DNA from: Sequoia sempervirens
Lineage: Eukaryota; Streptophyta; Pinopsida; Cupressales; Cupressaceae
Direction: 5' to 3'
DNA: 64,000 nucleotides
Assembly (NCBI GenBank): GCA_007258455.2
Contig: VDFB02252616.1
Span: 124,107,760 to 124,171,759, forward strand
A program made the position numbers and the translations under genes. Position 1 is the stretch's first letter. Each line of letters begins with the position of its first letter. Shown here piece after piece: positions 38,173 to 50,724 of this stretch. Under the pieces are notes generated by a model. The model ran no database searches. It had not been told where the DNA came from and saw only the letters and a list, made by a program, of their open reading frames with translations.

Positions 38173-41101
38173 TTTAGCACTAGGAGGGCTTGACATCATT
38201 ATTTCTAATGTTTTCTTTGAAATTTTTGTGTTTTGTTGACACACAGGAAATTCCAAAGCGGGCTTGTTAGCGTCGCTATTTTTAGCACCGCAAGCTTGTC
38301 AGTGTCGCTATTTTTAGCACCGCGAGCTTGTCAGTGTCTTTATTTTTAGTACCGCAAGCTCGTCAGTGTCGCTATTTTGGCACCGTAGGCTCATCAGCGT
38401 CGCTATATAGCATCACGTGAACACAAACTATGTCACTAGGCTTGTCCTGCCAAAAAAAATTGAATTTTATACTTGCCACTAGATTCACCGATCTACAGAA
38501 GTTTTCAAAAAAATCTCAAACTCTGACGTTGACACAAACTACGACGCTGGGTGAAATTGTGAAACAATCGTGCTCTCTGTCCCGACATAGAATGTCGCTG
38601 ACTGGTAAGCGGCACTATGAGAGTGACACTAGGAGAAGAAATAGCGATGCCTTCACGAGTTGCAATGCTGAAGACAGTTAAAGGGAGATATTTAATTTTT
38701 AGCACATGCTTTTAATTTATAATTAATCTATATTTTGTTTTCTAGTTTTTAACTTCTGTGTTTTTCTAGAATCTGACTATTTTTCTTCTTTGTAGGTTGG
38801 AAATCAAAAACTAAGGAGGAACATGGTGATGATATGTTGTCCAATTAAAGTGTTTTTAAAAATTTAAATGTTTGTTTAATACTTCCTTAGGAATTTGTCA
38901 TCTTTTCTTTCTTAGAACACTAGCTTTCATTTGGGTTTAAAAAGAACCTTCAATTCTATTTCTTGCAAATGTTAAAACGAACAATGGGACCAACAACCTA
39001 CTAGATTTCATTTATGGGATTAACAAATTGAACAAATGTCTTTCACTTGTGATTTGGTGCTCTAAAATGAACTCACATATTTCTTTGAGTATCTAAAAAG
39101 AACAAGTGTAGTTGTGTTTTTCGTGAGGGCTTACTTAGACTAAAGGCATTGGAAAAGGACATATGCGCTTCTCTCATGCTTTATAGCGATCTTGAGAATC
39201 AAAAGGAATTTTCCATGACTTTGGGTTGAGATAAAGTAATCACCTCCACACTTCGATTTGGACTTAAAATTGAACCAACTATTGTGCGAGTGTGAGTGGG
39301 GACTTTGTTGCGTATATTTTATTTCCTTGTTACCAACAAGGATTGATCAAGTTACGAATATTGTTCTTCATTCGATTTTGTTTATCCTAGAGGGCCTACT
39401 TTGGGGAAAAAGTACTCACCCAAGGGAATGACTCAACCGATAACACTCTAAAGCCAAGAGTATTTCCAGCCAGGATATAAATGTGGATATTGGAAGAAAC
39501 TCCAATATCACACAGTTGCCTCTGAAAAGATGGATCTGAAAGGGGACTCTTGCCACGTTGGGTCAACTCCTACGAACGGAAAGTCCTTACTAAAACCCAT
39601 GTGCTAGAATTTTCCAAAATCATTTTATTTATTTGTTTGTACAAGAACGGTCGTTCTGAAGCCACCCCACACTTTTATGGTCTTCTAGTAGAAATGAAAA
39701 TCATGCCATAGGAGTTTCATGGGTATTGATGCTTGGTTGCCCCGATTGACGTTAATGAGCCGTGGAGGGGAGCCAGTGGGGTCAAGCATCTAACCATTCA
39801 CTAGAGATAAGCATAGCCGGACTTGTCCAAGTGGGAATCCAACAAATATTGTCTTACACATCCATAGGATTGTACTTGTTCTTGGGTTACAAAATGTATT
39901 GCTTGATCGAAAACATCATGAAAAAAAACACTTAACATCATCCAAATTTCAAACCCTTTTGAGGACAAATACAATTAACTCAATCCATATGTTATTTCTT
40001 TCCCTTGGGATTCACATCCTTAGAGGTTTCTAAACATTGGATTATATCTCAATTTGTCTCCTTAAGTAAACAATAGGAAAACCCTTTGCCTTAAGTTCAT
40101 TAAATTTCCACATAACATATCTTGTGGGGTTTGAGGAAATTAAGACAATGGACATCTTAGTTTGAAAACCTAATTGAAGAAAGTGTTTTTGGTAAAATAA
40201 AGACATTAAGCAAAGCTAAGTAAAATGAACCTTCATATGTTCTGAAAGACTTACAACCCCAAAGCAAAAAAATCATTGGTTGGAAATTCCAAAAAATAAA
40301 GGTTGAAAAGAAATCATTTCTTGGTCACAAAGGTCCTTAGGAAGCATTTGCATGCTCTTCAATAACTAGGTCTAGGAAAACAAAATGTCCCTTTTAGGTT
40401 CATCTTAGGATCAAAACATATCAAAATCTTTTCATCCATCCTTCAAAACATCAAAACAAAATCCATCCCATCACCACCTTTTGGGAAAATCTTGAACATC
40501 ATCATACTAGGCTTTGTGGAAAAATCAAAATCATCAAAATCATTGAGACAAAATCCTTGAAAACATCATCAAAAATACCTTTGGCTAGATATGTGTAGAT
40601 GAATCCTTTTACATATACTTAGTCAAAGTTATCAAAATCATCTTGTTTAGCTTAGTATATGTAGATGAATCCTTCTCCATATGCTTTGAAAAACAATCAT
40701 CTTGTTTGAATAGGTGTGGGTAGATGCATGCTTCTCCTCACACTTATTCAAAACATCATCCTTTGGAAAAAGCTATCCCTTAGATCATCATCCAACATCT
40801 TAGGGTCTTTTTGTTCAAAATCCAAATCAAAAGCAAATAAAAAATCAAGGACAAAATCTCAAAATCTCAAAATCTAAAATCAAAATAAAAACCCAAAGTC
40901 CTTAAAGTCTAGTGTCTCATTTCAAGATTTTTTATCAAAAGGCCACATCATCCATATCATCCATCCCTAACATCATCATCATATCATCACTTTTGACCCT
41001 TAAAAGCATCCTAAAAACTTCACTTTGGGACATAAAATAGAGATCATTCCAAAGAATCAAGATATTCATCTCCCATATTCTCAAAGATTGATCCTTGTTT
41101 T
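38173..41101 (+). other. Leader of the Tat element
   Basis: The long 5' untranslated region runs from LTR B to gag. Directly after the LTR the sequence is TTTAGCACTAGGAGGGC, which is not an iMet site, so the primer tRNA is unknown. A minisatellite follows at 38262. The rest is a non-coding mix including ATCAAAATC-rich stretches at 40400-40900. Such long leaders are usual in Tat/Ogre elements. Confidence 0.65.
38262..38420 (+). repeat. Minisatellite, about five 32-bp units, in the Tat leader
   Basis: Units begin at 38262, 38294, 38326, 38358 and 38389. The unit is close to GCTTGTCAGTGTCGCTATTT plus TTAGCACCGCAA. The fourth unit is 31 bp and the last is the most diverged. It is GC-rich compared with its surroundings. 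Confidence 0.9.
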
Positions 41102-43081
41102 ATGGTTCAAACGAGATCTCAACACAAGAAGAGTATGGAAGCCAAAAAAGAAACACCCACTTCAAGTGATCTTAGCCAAACGAACGTAGAAATGAATCTA
41201 GCTAAATCAAGTAATCCATTGACCCTATCATTATCGCAAAATCTGCAAGAAGAAAACCAAGGAGAGGAACTCACTTTCAGAATGTCTCGTGAGGAAATGG
41301 CAGAAATGCTCCAAAATCAGGACAACCATAGAATCATCAACATCATGTTGAGACTTAACCCTTCGTTATACATGCTTGAACTAGCAAAACAAGGGGCCAA
41401 GTTTCCTTTGGATTTTGATGTGAGTACTATCGTGGACACATCATTTCCCCCAATCTCATCCACCATCCCCATCTCAAAACATCACACAAAACATTGTGCA
41501 AATCACAACATCGCTTGCTCCAACCCAACCAAATATCAACAAGGGAAACACATTCCTCAATGCTCTTCAATCACATCCCCTTGTTAATAATCAAAATATG
41601 GATGCAAACACCACCTTGGAACAAAGCATACCTAAAAACCCATTGCACAAAAATGTTCCTCTCACATTCCACAATGATCCATCATAATCATTTTTTCACG
41701 CAACACCACAAACACATTTTCTCAGAAATTCACAAGAAGAGGGAAATATGTTCAGACCAGGGGGCCTATTGGACACCACAATATCTTCACAACAACTAAC
41801 ACCCCTTACATTTCCACCTCTTCCACCATTTCCATTATCATCTGCACCACTCCCTGGTTTAGGGCTTCCTCCCCTACCAACTATCAATCAGACCTATATC
41901 CCAACCATCAATCAAAGCATTGCACCAAACACTCATAAATTTTTGTTGACATCGCAACAACAAATGACAAACACACAAGCAATTGCAACCTCATCAAATA
42001 CACCCTTGACATCACAAAGAATGGTCTCACAAGGACCAACCATCTCAATACCACCATCCATCATGCAAAACATCAATACCACCTTCACAAACACCATTCC
42101 AAATCCACCACCACCCTCACCACCACCAACGTTCACCACATCAAATCAATATGATGTAGCATTGCAGGCTGCTTTCCAAAGAGGATATCAACAAATTCAC
42201 AAACAAAAAGTCATACAACAAGTCGATCAAGCTGCGCAAGCCACTCAAGCTGTGCAAGCCACTCAAGCTGTGCAAGCCGCTCAATCTGTGCAAGCTACCC
42301 AAGCTGCACAAGATTCTTTAGAAGCCACATAAGCCCAAGCTTTATTGCAACAAAAAAAAAACAACAAGCTGCACAAGCATTGCAAGCACAAAAGGTTGCT
42401 CAAGCACAAGATTTATTGCAACAACAACAACAACAAGCTGCTCAAGTTGCATAGGCATTGCAAGCACAAAAGGTTGCTCAAGCAAAAGCTCTATTACAAC
42501 AACAAGTAGCACAGACACAAGTTGCACAAGCTCAAGCTAAAGCGAAAGCTCAATATCAAGCACAACAAGCTCAAGCACAAGCACAAATTCTTGCACAAGC
42601 AGCGCAATTGTAGGCATATCAACAACCATTAAGGCAATACCAAGAACAACAAGAAGCAACAGAATTGGCAGCCCAACAACAAGCATTGTTGGAACAACAA
42701 CAAGCACAACAACAAGAATTGTTGGAGCAGCAACAAGCACAACAACAAGCACAAATCCTAGCACAACAACAACAAGATCAACAACAAGCATCATTCATAA
42801 AAAAGAAAGGAGAAGCCTCCTTTACTCGCCAGAACATGTAGATACCATCAAACAATGCACTAACCAACCCATCCATTCAACCCATGATCCAAACCACAAC
42901 CCAAAACACTTTCATCCCACCCCCTGATCCCTAGAGTGATGTGACAACACAACTCAGGTTGCTCTTGCAACAAGTGCTCGACCTTCAATCGGGGTGAACA
43001 ACCAAAATGCCAAGCAACTTGTGTCCCTATCTATTCGATAGGAGCCTAGACATGAAACCATTCCCCAAGGGATTTGAAATC
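41102..43081 (+). pseudogene. Tat gag N-terminal region with Gln/Ala-rich repeats
   Basis: Starts at ATG 41102 (MVQTRSQHKKSMEAKKETP), a common Tat gag opening. A Pro/Thr/Asn-rich part follows, which moves to another frame at 41748-42332. Then a strongly repetitive Gln/Ala stretch (QATQAVQATQAVQ near 42230-42310) continues as CAA/CAAGCA repeats to about 42795. A homopolymer A run at about 42352 and repeat slippage explain the frame changes. No domain is recognised apart from its position upstream of the gag core. Confidence 0.7.
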
Positions 43082-44095
43082 CCAAAATTTGACAAATATT
43101 GAGGGATGCGAAACCCTGAAGATCATATCAGGGAATTCCAAGTTCATTGTATGGAAGTCGAATATGATGATACTTATTTGATGCGACTATTCCCTAGGAG
43201 CTTGGAAGGTCCCACTATAGAATGGTTCTCTTTCTTACCTTCAGGCATTAGAACATTCCAAGAATTTAGAGACACATTCATTAAAAATTACGCATGTAAC
43301 ATTGCAATGGATGTCAGTCTCGAAGAACTATACGCTCTAAAACAAGGAAAGAATGAATCTTTTGCTTCATTCCTTCAATGATGGCAATCCAAGGCCAATC
43401 GAAGCAAGTGGACCATGCCAGAAGAACAAGTCTACACAATCATCGCCAACCTTGAAAGTTGCTTAGCATTCCATCTCAAGGTTCAGGGTATCACTACATA
43501 TGAACAATTGATCTCCAAGGTGCTCAGCATTGAAAGAGCCCTTGTGACCCAACCCACCGAATCAACATCATATCACGAGCAACAAAAAAACTACCCACCA
43601 TCAAATTACAATGATAAACCTCGTACATGGACAAGAAACAAGAACATCACTAATGATGGTGTCGTTGATGCCAAGGTGGTCATTAGTGGTCCACACCAAA
43701 ATACACCCACACTGCAAATCCAAAATCAATGCCAAAACACTCATCACACAACATACAAACCCAACAATAATCCAACCGTCAACAATCTCAATGACCAAAG
43801 AGGACCACCCCAATGCAAAACTTATCCAAAATGCAAATACGTTATTTTGGGGGAACCATTGGAGGATATAATGAAAAAGTTGATCAACAAAAAACTCATC
43901 AAGCCTCCTACATTCTAGAACTACTAAGAACCTAATCTCAAACCTCCTTGGTACAACGAGAATCAACTTTGTGAATTTCACAAAATCAAAGGTCATACCA
44001 CAAAGAATTGCATGAGACTCAAAAACATTGTCCAAGATCTTATTGATAAGAAAATCATAAACATGGAACAACCCACGAGAAATTAGGATCTTAAA
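43082..44095 (+). pseudogene. Tat gag core and zinc knuckle
   Basis: The Retrotrans_gag core is at about 43106-43380: RNPEDHIREFQ, LMRLFPRSLEG, IEWF, FQEFRDTFIKNY. A TGA at 43379 stands where Arg is expected. More gag follows (43415-43560), then a linker with Asn and Thr. The Tat-type knuckle at 43970-44011 reads CEFHKIKGHTTKNC; it has His in place of the second Cys, which is normal for this lineage. It lies in the same frame as the protease, G-patch-like, RNase H and integrase segments downstream. Confidence 0.85.
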
Positions 44096-45124
44096 ATCTA
44101 CATGAATCCGATGCTAAACCATGGCAACAAAGGGAATAAAAATGATAAAGGGAAGGGTAGTGTAAATCATGTGTACGAAACAGTCATTGCCTCCCTAAAT
44201 GAAGACTGCATGGTCATCACCATCAAGGGCTCCCATGTCGAAGATTGTGGAGTCACCACAAGAGGCGGAAAAGTCACCATTGCAGGATCATCCCAGCCAA
44301 ATAGAGTCCCTTCATCTAGATCCATTCTGCATGGTTACAATTTTGTAGATCAACTCAAAAGAACACCAGCACACATCTCCATCATGGAGTTGTTAAAAAT
44401 ATCATCTGTCCATAGGAAGATCCTTGAAGAAGCATTAGCCTCATCCACTATCCCCACAGATCTTGATGTTGACCAATTCCAAGCTATGGTTGGAAATATC
44501 ATAACACCTAATCTCCTTACATTCTCTGACCAAGATTTCCCCTCCCAACCTTCTCATAACCGTGCACTACACTTGGAAGCCATTGTCAACAAGAGAAAAA
44601 TCAAAAGGGTCTTGGTGGATGGAGGTGCAGGTTTGAACATCTGTTCTCTTAGCCTCATCAAATAGTTGAAAATACTAGAAGATTCCATCGACAAAGGAAA
44701 GGGCATCACAATCAGAGAATATGATGACCAAGAAAGAGTGTCTCAGGGCACAATTAAACTCCCTATTCAAGTAGGTCCAACGCTCATGCAAACCACATGT
44801 CATGTCTTGGACCTTGAATTACCATATAATATCCTCTTGGGACGCCCATGGATCCATTCGATGAAAGTTGTAGCATCAACCTTCCACCAATGTGTGAAAT
44901 TTACACATAATGGACAAGAAGTTACCATCCATGGAGATCTTGAACCTTTTTCATATTGCAAAAATCTTGAGGCAAAGTATTACAAAATCCCCCAAGTGCC
45001 AAAGAATGATGAAGGCCCATCCACACCATACATCGACCCCACCACTCTCGCGTCCACTTCTGCGGTAGAGACACCCGCCATCCCCGCTATCCCCACCATA
45101 TCTGACATCAAGCTCATCATCTAG
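44096..45124 (+). pseudogene. Tat aspartic protease region
   Basis: The catalytic-type site VLVDGGAG has its Asp at 44618-44620, in the DGGA form seen in Tat elements. ILLGRPWIH at about 44830-44855 closes the domain. A TAG at 44663 and a stop at 45122 interrupt it. A Thr/Pro/Ala-rich tail follows. It would process Gag-Pol. Confidence 0.85.
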
Positions 45125-46117
45125 GAGGAAATTTGTGGAAGCTACAAACTCCCTAACAATGCTTTTGTGATAGGAGAGTTACCACAATCTCCTAGATCAT
45201 GGGGACATCCACAAGAAAACCAAGCTTCCACATCACAAACCTATCCTCAAAACTATCCCGAATTCACAAGATGGGGAGACCTTGGCCATGAGGTCATTGA
45301 AGTAGATCCATCTCACATGTTGTATCAAGATGAAAGACCGGCAGCCAATTTGCCAATGGACAAAAGAAGCAAGGGCCTACACATGATGCTTGCAATGGGC
45401 TATAACAGAAATCAAAGACTAAGACAAAATGACAACAGCCTCATAATACCTATCATGCCAGAGACGTGACCCATAACAAATCTTGGCCTTGGATTTACCC
45501 CTCCAAGAATAACCATATGTGGCTGAAGTCCTCTGGTTAGAACAGTTAATGTTCCTCCTCAACTAGTACTAGTATAGGTACACTCACCAATAACCACAGG
45601 TAGAGAAACACATAAATTTATAATTGAGCCCTATATTAGTAGCAATGACAAGGACCACATATCTAATCTACCTAGGTTATTTGAAGATACCAACCTATGT
45701 ATGATTAGTACCCTATCATTCAAACCAGATAGTCAAAATCATGAGATCCGCCTAGTCTACCCCCAACTGATCGACTATGACCAACGAGGACCACCAGTTC
45801 TCGATACATTAAAAAATGATGAGGCACTCTCATAATTCATGGGATTGAGGGATAACATTCTAGATGGACATCACAAAGCAGGCTTTATAATAGATTTGGA
45901 CGCACACGCCTATTATGGGGAAACGATTGAATCCTTTAGTCGCAAAAGTGAGAACCTAAAAATCATATCCAAGTCCTTGAGTGAAAACCACACTGTGGCA
46001 CTCTTTGACAAGAAAATAGTAAAAATAAAGGACATATCTAATGGTGAAAACCTCCCTGAGGCACCCGAGGATGAAGGATTCAATCTTCCCTTAAGAGCTA
46101 TTCATCAGGAGAAATAA
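45125..46117 (+). pseudogene. Tat linker with G-patch-like segment
   Basis: Same frame as the protease. At about 45367-45430 SKGLHMMLAMGYNRNQRL resembles the start of a G-patch (KG..ML..MGY..G.GLG), an RNA-binding motif present after the protease in several plant gypsy elements, but the later glycines are lost. Downstream segments (45839-46117) are acidic and unassigned. Confidence 0.55.
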
Positions 46118-47050
46118 ACAGTCTTGGCCGAAAAATGCAATCCAGCAACATAGGAACAGAGGAGTCCATGCATATCACATGTTATGCAAAATCACTATTA
46201 TCAAAAGAGTAAGAACTCCTAGCAGCATTCCTAAAGGAAAGACAAATAAATTTTGCATGGAGTTATGCTGACATACCAAGACTTGATCCAGAGACAATGG
46301 TTCATCATTTAGCAGTATACCCAGAAGCAAAGCCGGTCAAATAGAAGCTTCAAAAAATGCATCCCCAAATTGCTTTGTTAGTCAAAATGGAGCTCAAAAA
46401 GTTGCTAGATGCAGGATTCATATGACCAATTGATTATTTAGAGTGGATATCAAACTTGGTACCTATATCAAAACCTGACAGAGCCATCAGAATCTGTATG
46501 AACTTCAGAGATTTTAACAACGCATGTCCAAAGGATTATTTCCCACTTCCCAACATCAACATGATAGTAGACATGATAGCAGGACATGAGATGCTATCAC
46601 TAATGGATGGATTTTTTAGGATATAACCAGATTATGATAGAAAAATAAGATCAAAATAAGATGACTTTTACTTGTCCATAGGGGACCTACTACTGGAACA
46701 TGATGCCATTCGGCCTAAAGAACGCAGGAGCAACCTATCAAAGGGCCATGAAACTAATATTCCATGACATGATTCATAAAACAGTCAAAGACTATGTGGA
46801 CGACATTCTAGCTAAGTCAAGAAAAAGACAAGATCATATAGCAACCCTAAGCGCTATCTTTGACAGATTGGAGGAATACAAAGTCAGAATAAATCCCAAA
46901 AAGTGCATCTTTGGTGTACAATCAGGTAAATTGCTAGGATACATAATCTCCATGAGGGGTATCGAGGTGGATCCGGCAAAGGTGAAAGTAATCCTTGAGA
47001 TGGAAGCACCAAAGACATTAAAACAATTGAGAGGCCTCCAAGGCTGACTT
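46118..47050 (+). pseudogene. Tat reverse transcriptase
   Basis: Motifs are: KLLDAGFI.PI near 46395-46430; ICMNFRDFNNACPKD near 46490-46535, with Asn for the usual Asp of VDFRDLN; a T-run frameshift at about 46611-46616 in the MDGF.GYNQI motif; WNMMPFGLKNAGATYQRAM from about 46694; and catalytic YVDD at 46793-46804, intact. A second, compensating frameshift lies between 46117 and 46297. The primer grip region LLGYIISMRGIEVDP follows. Confidence 0.9.
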
Positions 47051-47640
47051 CAATCCATCTGACGGTTCATAGCACAACTGGCAGACAAGCAGAAACCGTA
47101 TTCTCACCTATTCCACAAGGGGGTAGCGTATAAATGGGATACAAAATGCGAAGAGGCATTTAAAAAAATCAAGGAATATCTACTGACACTGCCAGTCTTA
47201 ATGCCACCCATCCCAAGAAAGCCATTGATCTTATATGTGCTAGCAACAACAGCAACCCTTGGAGCTATGTTGGCTCAGCATGATCAAAACGGAACAGAGA
47301 GGGCCATCTACTATATCAGCAGGACAATGGTTGGCCATGAGCTAAATTACTCATTCATCGAGAAAGCTTGCCTCGCAGTAGTGTTTGCATCCCAAAAATT
47401 CAAACATTACATGTTGGCACACAAGATAAAGCTTATTACCAAAATTGATCCCCTCAAGTATCTCATATCAAAGGCAATGCTCACAGGGAGAATGGAAAAA
47501 TGGGTCATGATATTATTAGAATATGACATCAAGTATGTGGAAAGAAAAGCCATTAAGGTTCAAGTTATTGTAGACCAACTAGCAGAAGCACCTGTGTATT
47601 ATGAGAATCCCCTTGTCTCAGAATTTCTAGATGAATCAAT
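47051..47640 (+). pseudogene. Tat first (native gypsy) RNase H
   Basis: RNase H of the usual Ty3/gypsy type. LYVLATTATLGAMLAQHD (about 47210-47265) occupies the position of the first catalytic Asp, but no Asp is present at the usual site. IYYISRTM, NYSFIEKACLAVVFA and IDPLKYL follow. Loss of activity in this domain agrees with what is known for dual-RNase-H Tat elements, where the second domain takes over. The connecting stretch ends at QVIVDQLAEAP. Confidence 0.8.
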
Positions 47641-48060
47641 TTTTAACCTCAATGTCGCGGACCACTGGAAACTATACTTTGATGGTTCATACACACAACA
47701 TGGATCAGGAGCTGGTGTCTTCTTCATCACCCCACAAGGGGATTGCATACTGAAGTCATACAAACTGGAATTTCCTTGCACTAACAACATAGCGGAATAT
47801 GAGGCTTTGACTATAGGCCTCAAGATAGCAGTGCAATGGAACATCATAGCTCTCAAGGTATATGGAGACTCTCAGTTGATCATAAATCAAGTTAATAATG
47901 AATATCATACTAAGGATGATAAGCTCACTCCATAGAATAATTTGGTGGAGACTCTTAAGGAATCCTTTATTGAGATAACATTTGAGAAGATTCCAAGAAC
48001 AAACAATAGAGTAGCAGACGCCATGGCTACAATTGGGTCTCTATTAGACATCCCTCATAA
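47641..48060 (+). pseudogene. Tat second RNase H (archaeal type)
   Basis: All four catalytic acids are visible: Asp in LYFDGS (47681-47683), Glu in NIAEYEAL, Asp in VYGDSQL, and Asp in RVADAMA near 48014. This extra RNase H between the native RNase H and integrase marks the Tat lineage. A TAG at 47936 is the only break. It is the best preserved catalytic domain of the element. Confidence 0.85.
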
Positions 48061-49417
48061 CGTGCCGAAATATGAATTTCTGATTGAGCAGCTTCTCGTT
48101 CCTACATTCAAGGTACCAGAATCAAAATATGTGTGTGAAATCATTGGTCCTGGTGATCCTTGGTACCATGAAATCTACACATATCTTCGCATAGGAGTCA
48201 TACCCGTTGACCTACCATCGAGCCTAAAATGAACCTTTATCAAAACGACATCCAAATTTGTCATCCTAGGTGATACCTTATACCATAGAAGCATATAAGG
48301 TACCTTGCTATTCTGTCTAAATGTTGAGGAGGCATTAACCACTCTAACTGAGGTTCATAATGGTATTTGTGGCTCACACTCGAGTGGAATGACCATCGCC
48401 AGGAAACTGTTGAGGATGGGGTATTATTGGCCCACAATGGAAAGAGAAGCACATGATCATGTTAAAAGGTGTTTACAATGTCAACAGCATGGGGATCTCA
48501 TCCATGCTCTAGCTCAAGAGCTTCATCCCATCATTACACCATGGCCCCTTTCACAGTGGGGACTCGATCTCACTGGAAAAATCACACCCACCTCATCCAA
48601 GGGCCACAAATTCATTATCATTGCAACTAAGTACTTCACAAAGTGGGTGGAGGCCATACCCATGACGTATATCACTGGGAAGCAGATATCAAAATTTATC
48701 CTGAACTATCTCATATGTCGTTACGGTGTCCCACAAGCCATTATCTCAAATAATGGGACACCATTCAAGAACCAAGAGGTCCGTGACTTGTGCGAGAAAT
48801 TCAAAATCCAGCATCACTTATCCACCCCATATTATCCCCAAGGAAATGGCCAGGCAGAAGCTACGAACAAAACTATCCTCAAAATCCTCAAGAAAATAGT
48901 CAATGACGCAGGTTGTGACTAGCATCTGCAGCTTAATCTCGCCCTCTGGGCTTATCAAACCAACATCCGCACACCCACCAATGCCACCCCCTTCTCCTTG
49001 GTCTATGGATCAGAAGTCGTCCTTCCCATTGAGATTGAGCTCCCATCCCTCAGGATATCATTGCAAAACCTCATCACAGATGAGGACTATCGAATATCAA
49101 GACTAAATGAGTTGGAACTACTAGATGAGAAACAAATAGATGATTTAAATCACTTGCGAGTCTATTAGAATAGACTCAAACAAAGCTACAACAAGAAAAT
49201 CAGAAGCAAGACTTTCCAAGTTGGAGAACTAGTCTTAAAAGAAAATCAGAAGAATGTCCCGAACCCAAGTAGGAAAGGCAAGTTCAAACCTAATTGGTTA
49301 GGACCTTTCGTCATCACAGCAAGTTATAAATCAGGGGCATATCAGTTATCAACACCCAAAGGGGAACCTCTGCAGGAGCCTATGAATAGCTCCAATCTCA
49401 AAAAGTTTTATGCCTAA
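48061..49417 (+). pseudogene. Tat integrase
   Basis: The zinc domain H-H-C-C is intact (HNGICGSHSSG, then RCLQCQ; about 48355-48482). Core acids: Asp in GLDLTG; the second position is Asn (IISNNGTPF, codon 48749-48751), so the DDE triad is broken by a G-to-A change; Glu in NGQAEATNK. A TAG at 48920 stands where Trp is conserved and another lies at about 49168. The C-terminal part FKPNWLGPFVI and SNLKKFYA ends at TAA 49415-49417. There is no chromodomain. Confidence 0.9.
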
Positions 49418-50719
49418 TTCTTCCAAGGTATAGAACCAAAAAATCTAAAAAATTAGAAAAAGTCATCAAAAATGGTTACTTAGGCGAAAATTTGGCAAAT
49501 AGGTGTCTTGGTGACAAGCAAAAAAATAAAAAAAACCAAAAAAACCAAAAAAATTAGAAAATGGATAAAAAAAATAGTCCTCTAGTGAAAACCACTTTGG
49601 TGGCACTTTGGGCAAGTACTATGGTGAAAACCTCGCAAACAAGTGCCTTGCGTAAATAAGCACTTTCCATCCACCAAGACCTCTGCAGCTTGTTCGGCAT
49701 CATCCATCCATTCCATCCATCACTCATCCACTCGCATCTACACCATAGCTTGGTCTTGTCTTCGTATCATTATCCCTCCTAGTACTACTCGGCCCATCCT
49801 CAAGGTCAGTTTGCCCTACCTTTATCGGAGTAGTCTATTGCATCACACTGGGGGCATGTTCTTATCGGATCAAATTCATGTATGATCTTAAAATCAAAAA
49901 AATCAAAAAATCCAAAAAAATTAGAAAATCAAAAAATCCAAAAAACATCAAAACATATCAAAATCCAAAAATAGGTCAAAAAATCATTCAAAAAGTCAAA
50001 AACAAGGTCGTCTTGTCAAACTACGTCATCTCTGAGCTTGAACATAGGAAAGGTTGATCTTTGATCATCCCCCAAGACATTTAGGTCAGTCCTATAAGAG
50101 TCTGTCATAATAAACTGGCATTTCATCATGTATATCATCATTTGTAAATCAGTCAAGTTGTCAGTCAAACTACGTGGTCTCTGCGTGTATAATGTAGGCA
50201 AGGCTAATCGATTGATCAGCCCTCGAGACCCCTAGGATAGGTCTTTAGGTTAGCCCCTTGGTCAAAATCTCAGAAAATCCAAAAACATTTGAAAAATCGA
50301 CAATCAAAACATTTGAAAATCTCGAAAAACACCAAAAACAACCTCAAAACATCCAAATATTTAAAAAAACCCATCTGTCTCACCTGCAATAAGCACCATC
50401 CATAATAAACTGATCGTCATCATCAACCTTTGGTGAAACAATTGGAAACAAGTCTAGCAGTTTACAAGTAGAACTCAAAACATCAAGTCATAAGTCTAAG
50501 TCAGTACGTAAGCAAGCTGGTTATCTCTTCATATTGGTAACACATCATCTGAATTGGTCCCATATCAATCATCCCTTATAAAATAAATGACGTGCCGCCA
50601 TCCACAAACATTTCCTAGGATGAATCCTTCCTACAATGGGAATTATCTTTGGCAATAAGTTTCGTTCATCATCCTTAGAAAACACATCCTCTTTCCGTTA
50701 GCGGTATTGAAGAGCATCA
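49418..50719 (+). other. Tat 3' untranslated region, first part
   Basis: No frame. It contains A-rich AAAAATC(C)-type microsatellite stretches at about 49530-49570, 49888-50005 and 50270-50370. A diverged repeat lies at 50016-50100 and 50164-50250 (GTCAAACTACGT...TCTCTG...GTAGGCAAGG/ATAGGAAAGG, then GATCA...CC...GACA/GACC). The nested element enters at 50725. Confidence 0.6.
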
Positions 50720-50724
50720 GTTTG
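50720..50724. other. Target-site duplication GTTTG, left copy
   Basis: GTTTG lies just before the LTR start TGTTGG. The same five bases follow the 3' LTR at 55504-55508, so 50725-55503 moved in as a unit. Confidence 0.9.

Noticed and set aside
38262..38420. CRISPR-like array
   Set aside because: The 32-bp units are head to tail with no unique spacers, so it is a minisatellite in plant DNA.
42342..42794. Minus-strand frames rich in Val and Leu that look like membrane proteins
   Set aside because: They are the complement of the CAA/CAAGCA repeats coding the Gln/Ala-rich gag region on the plus strand.
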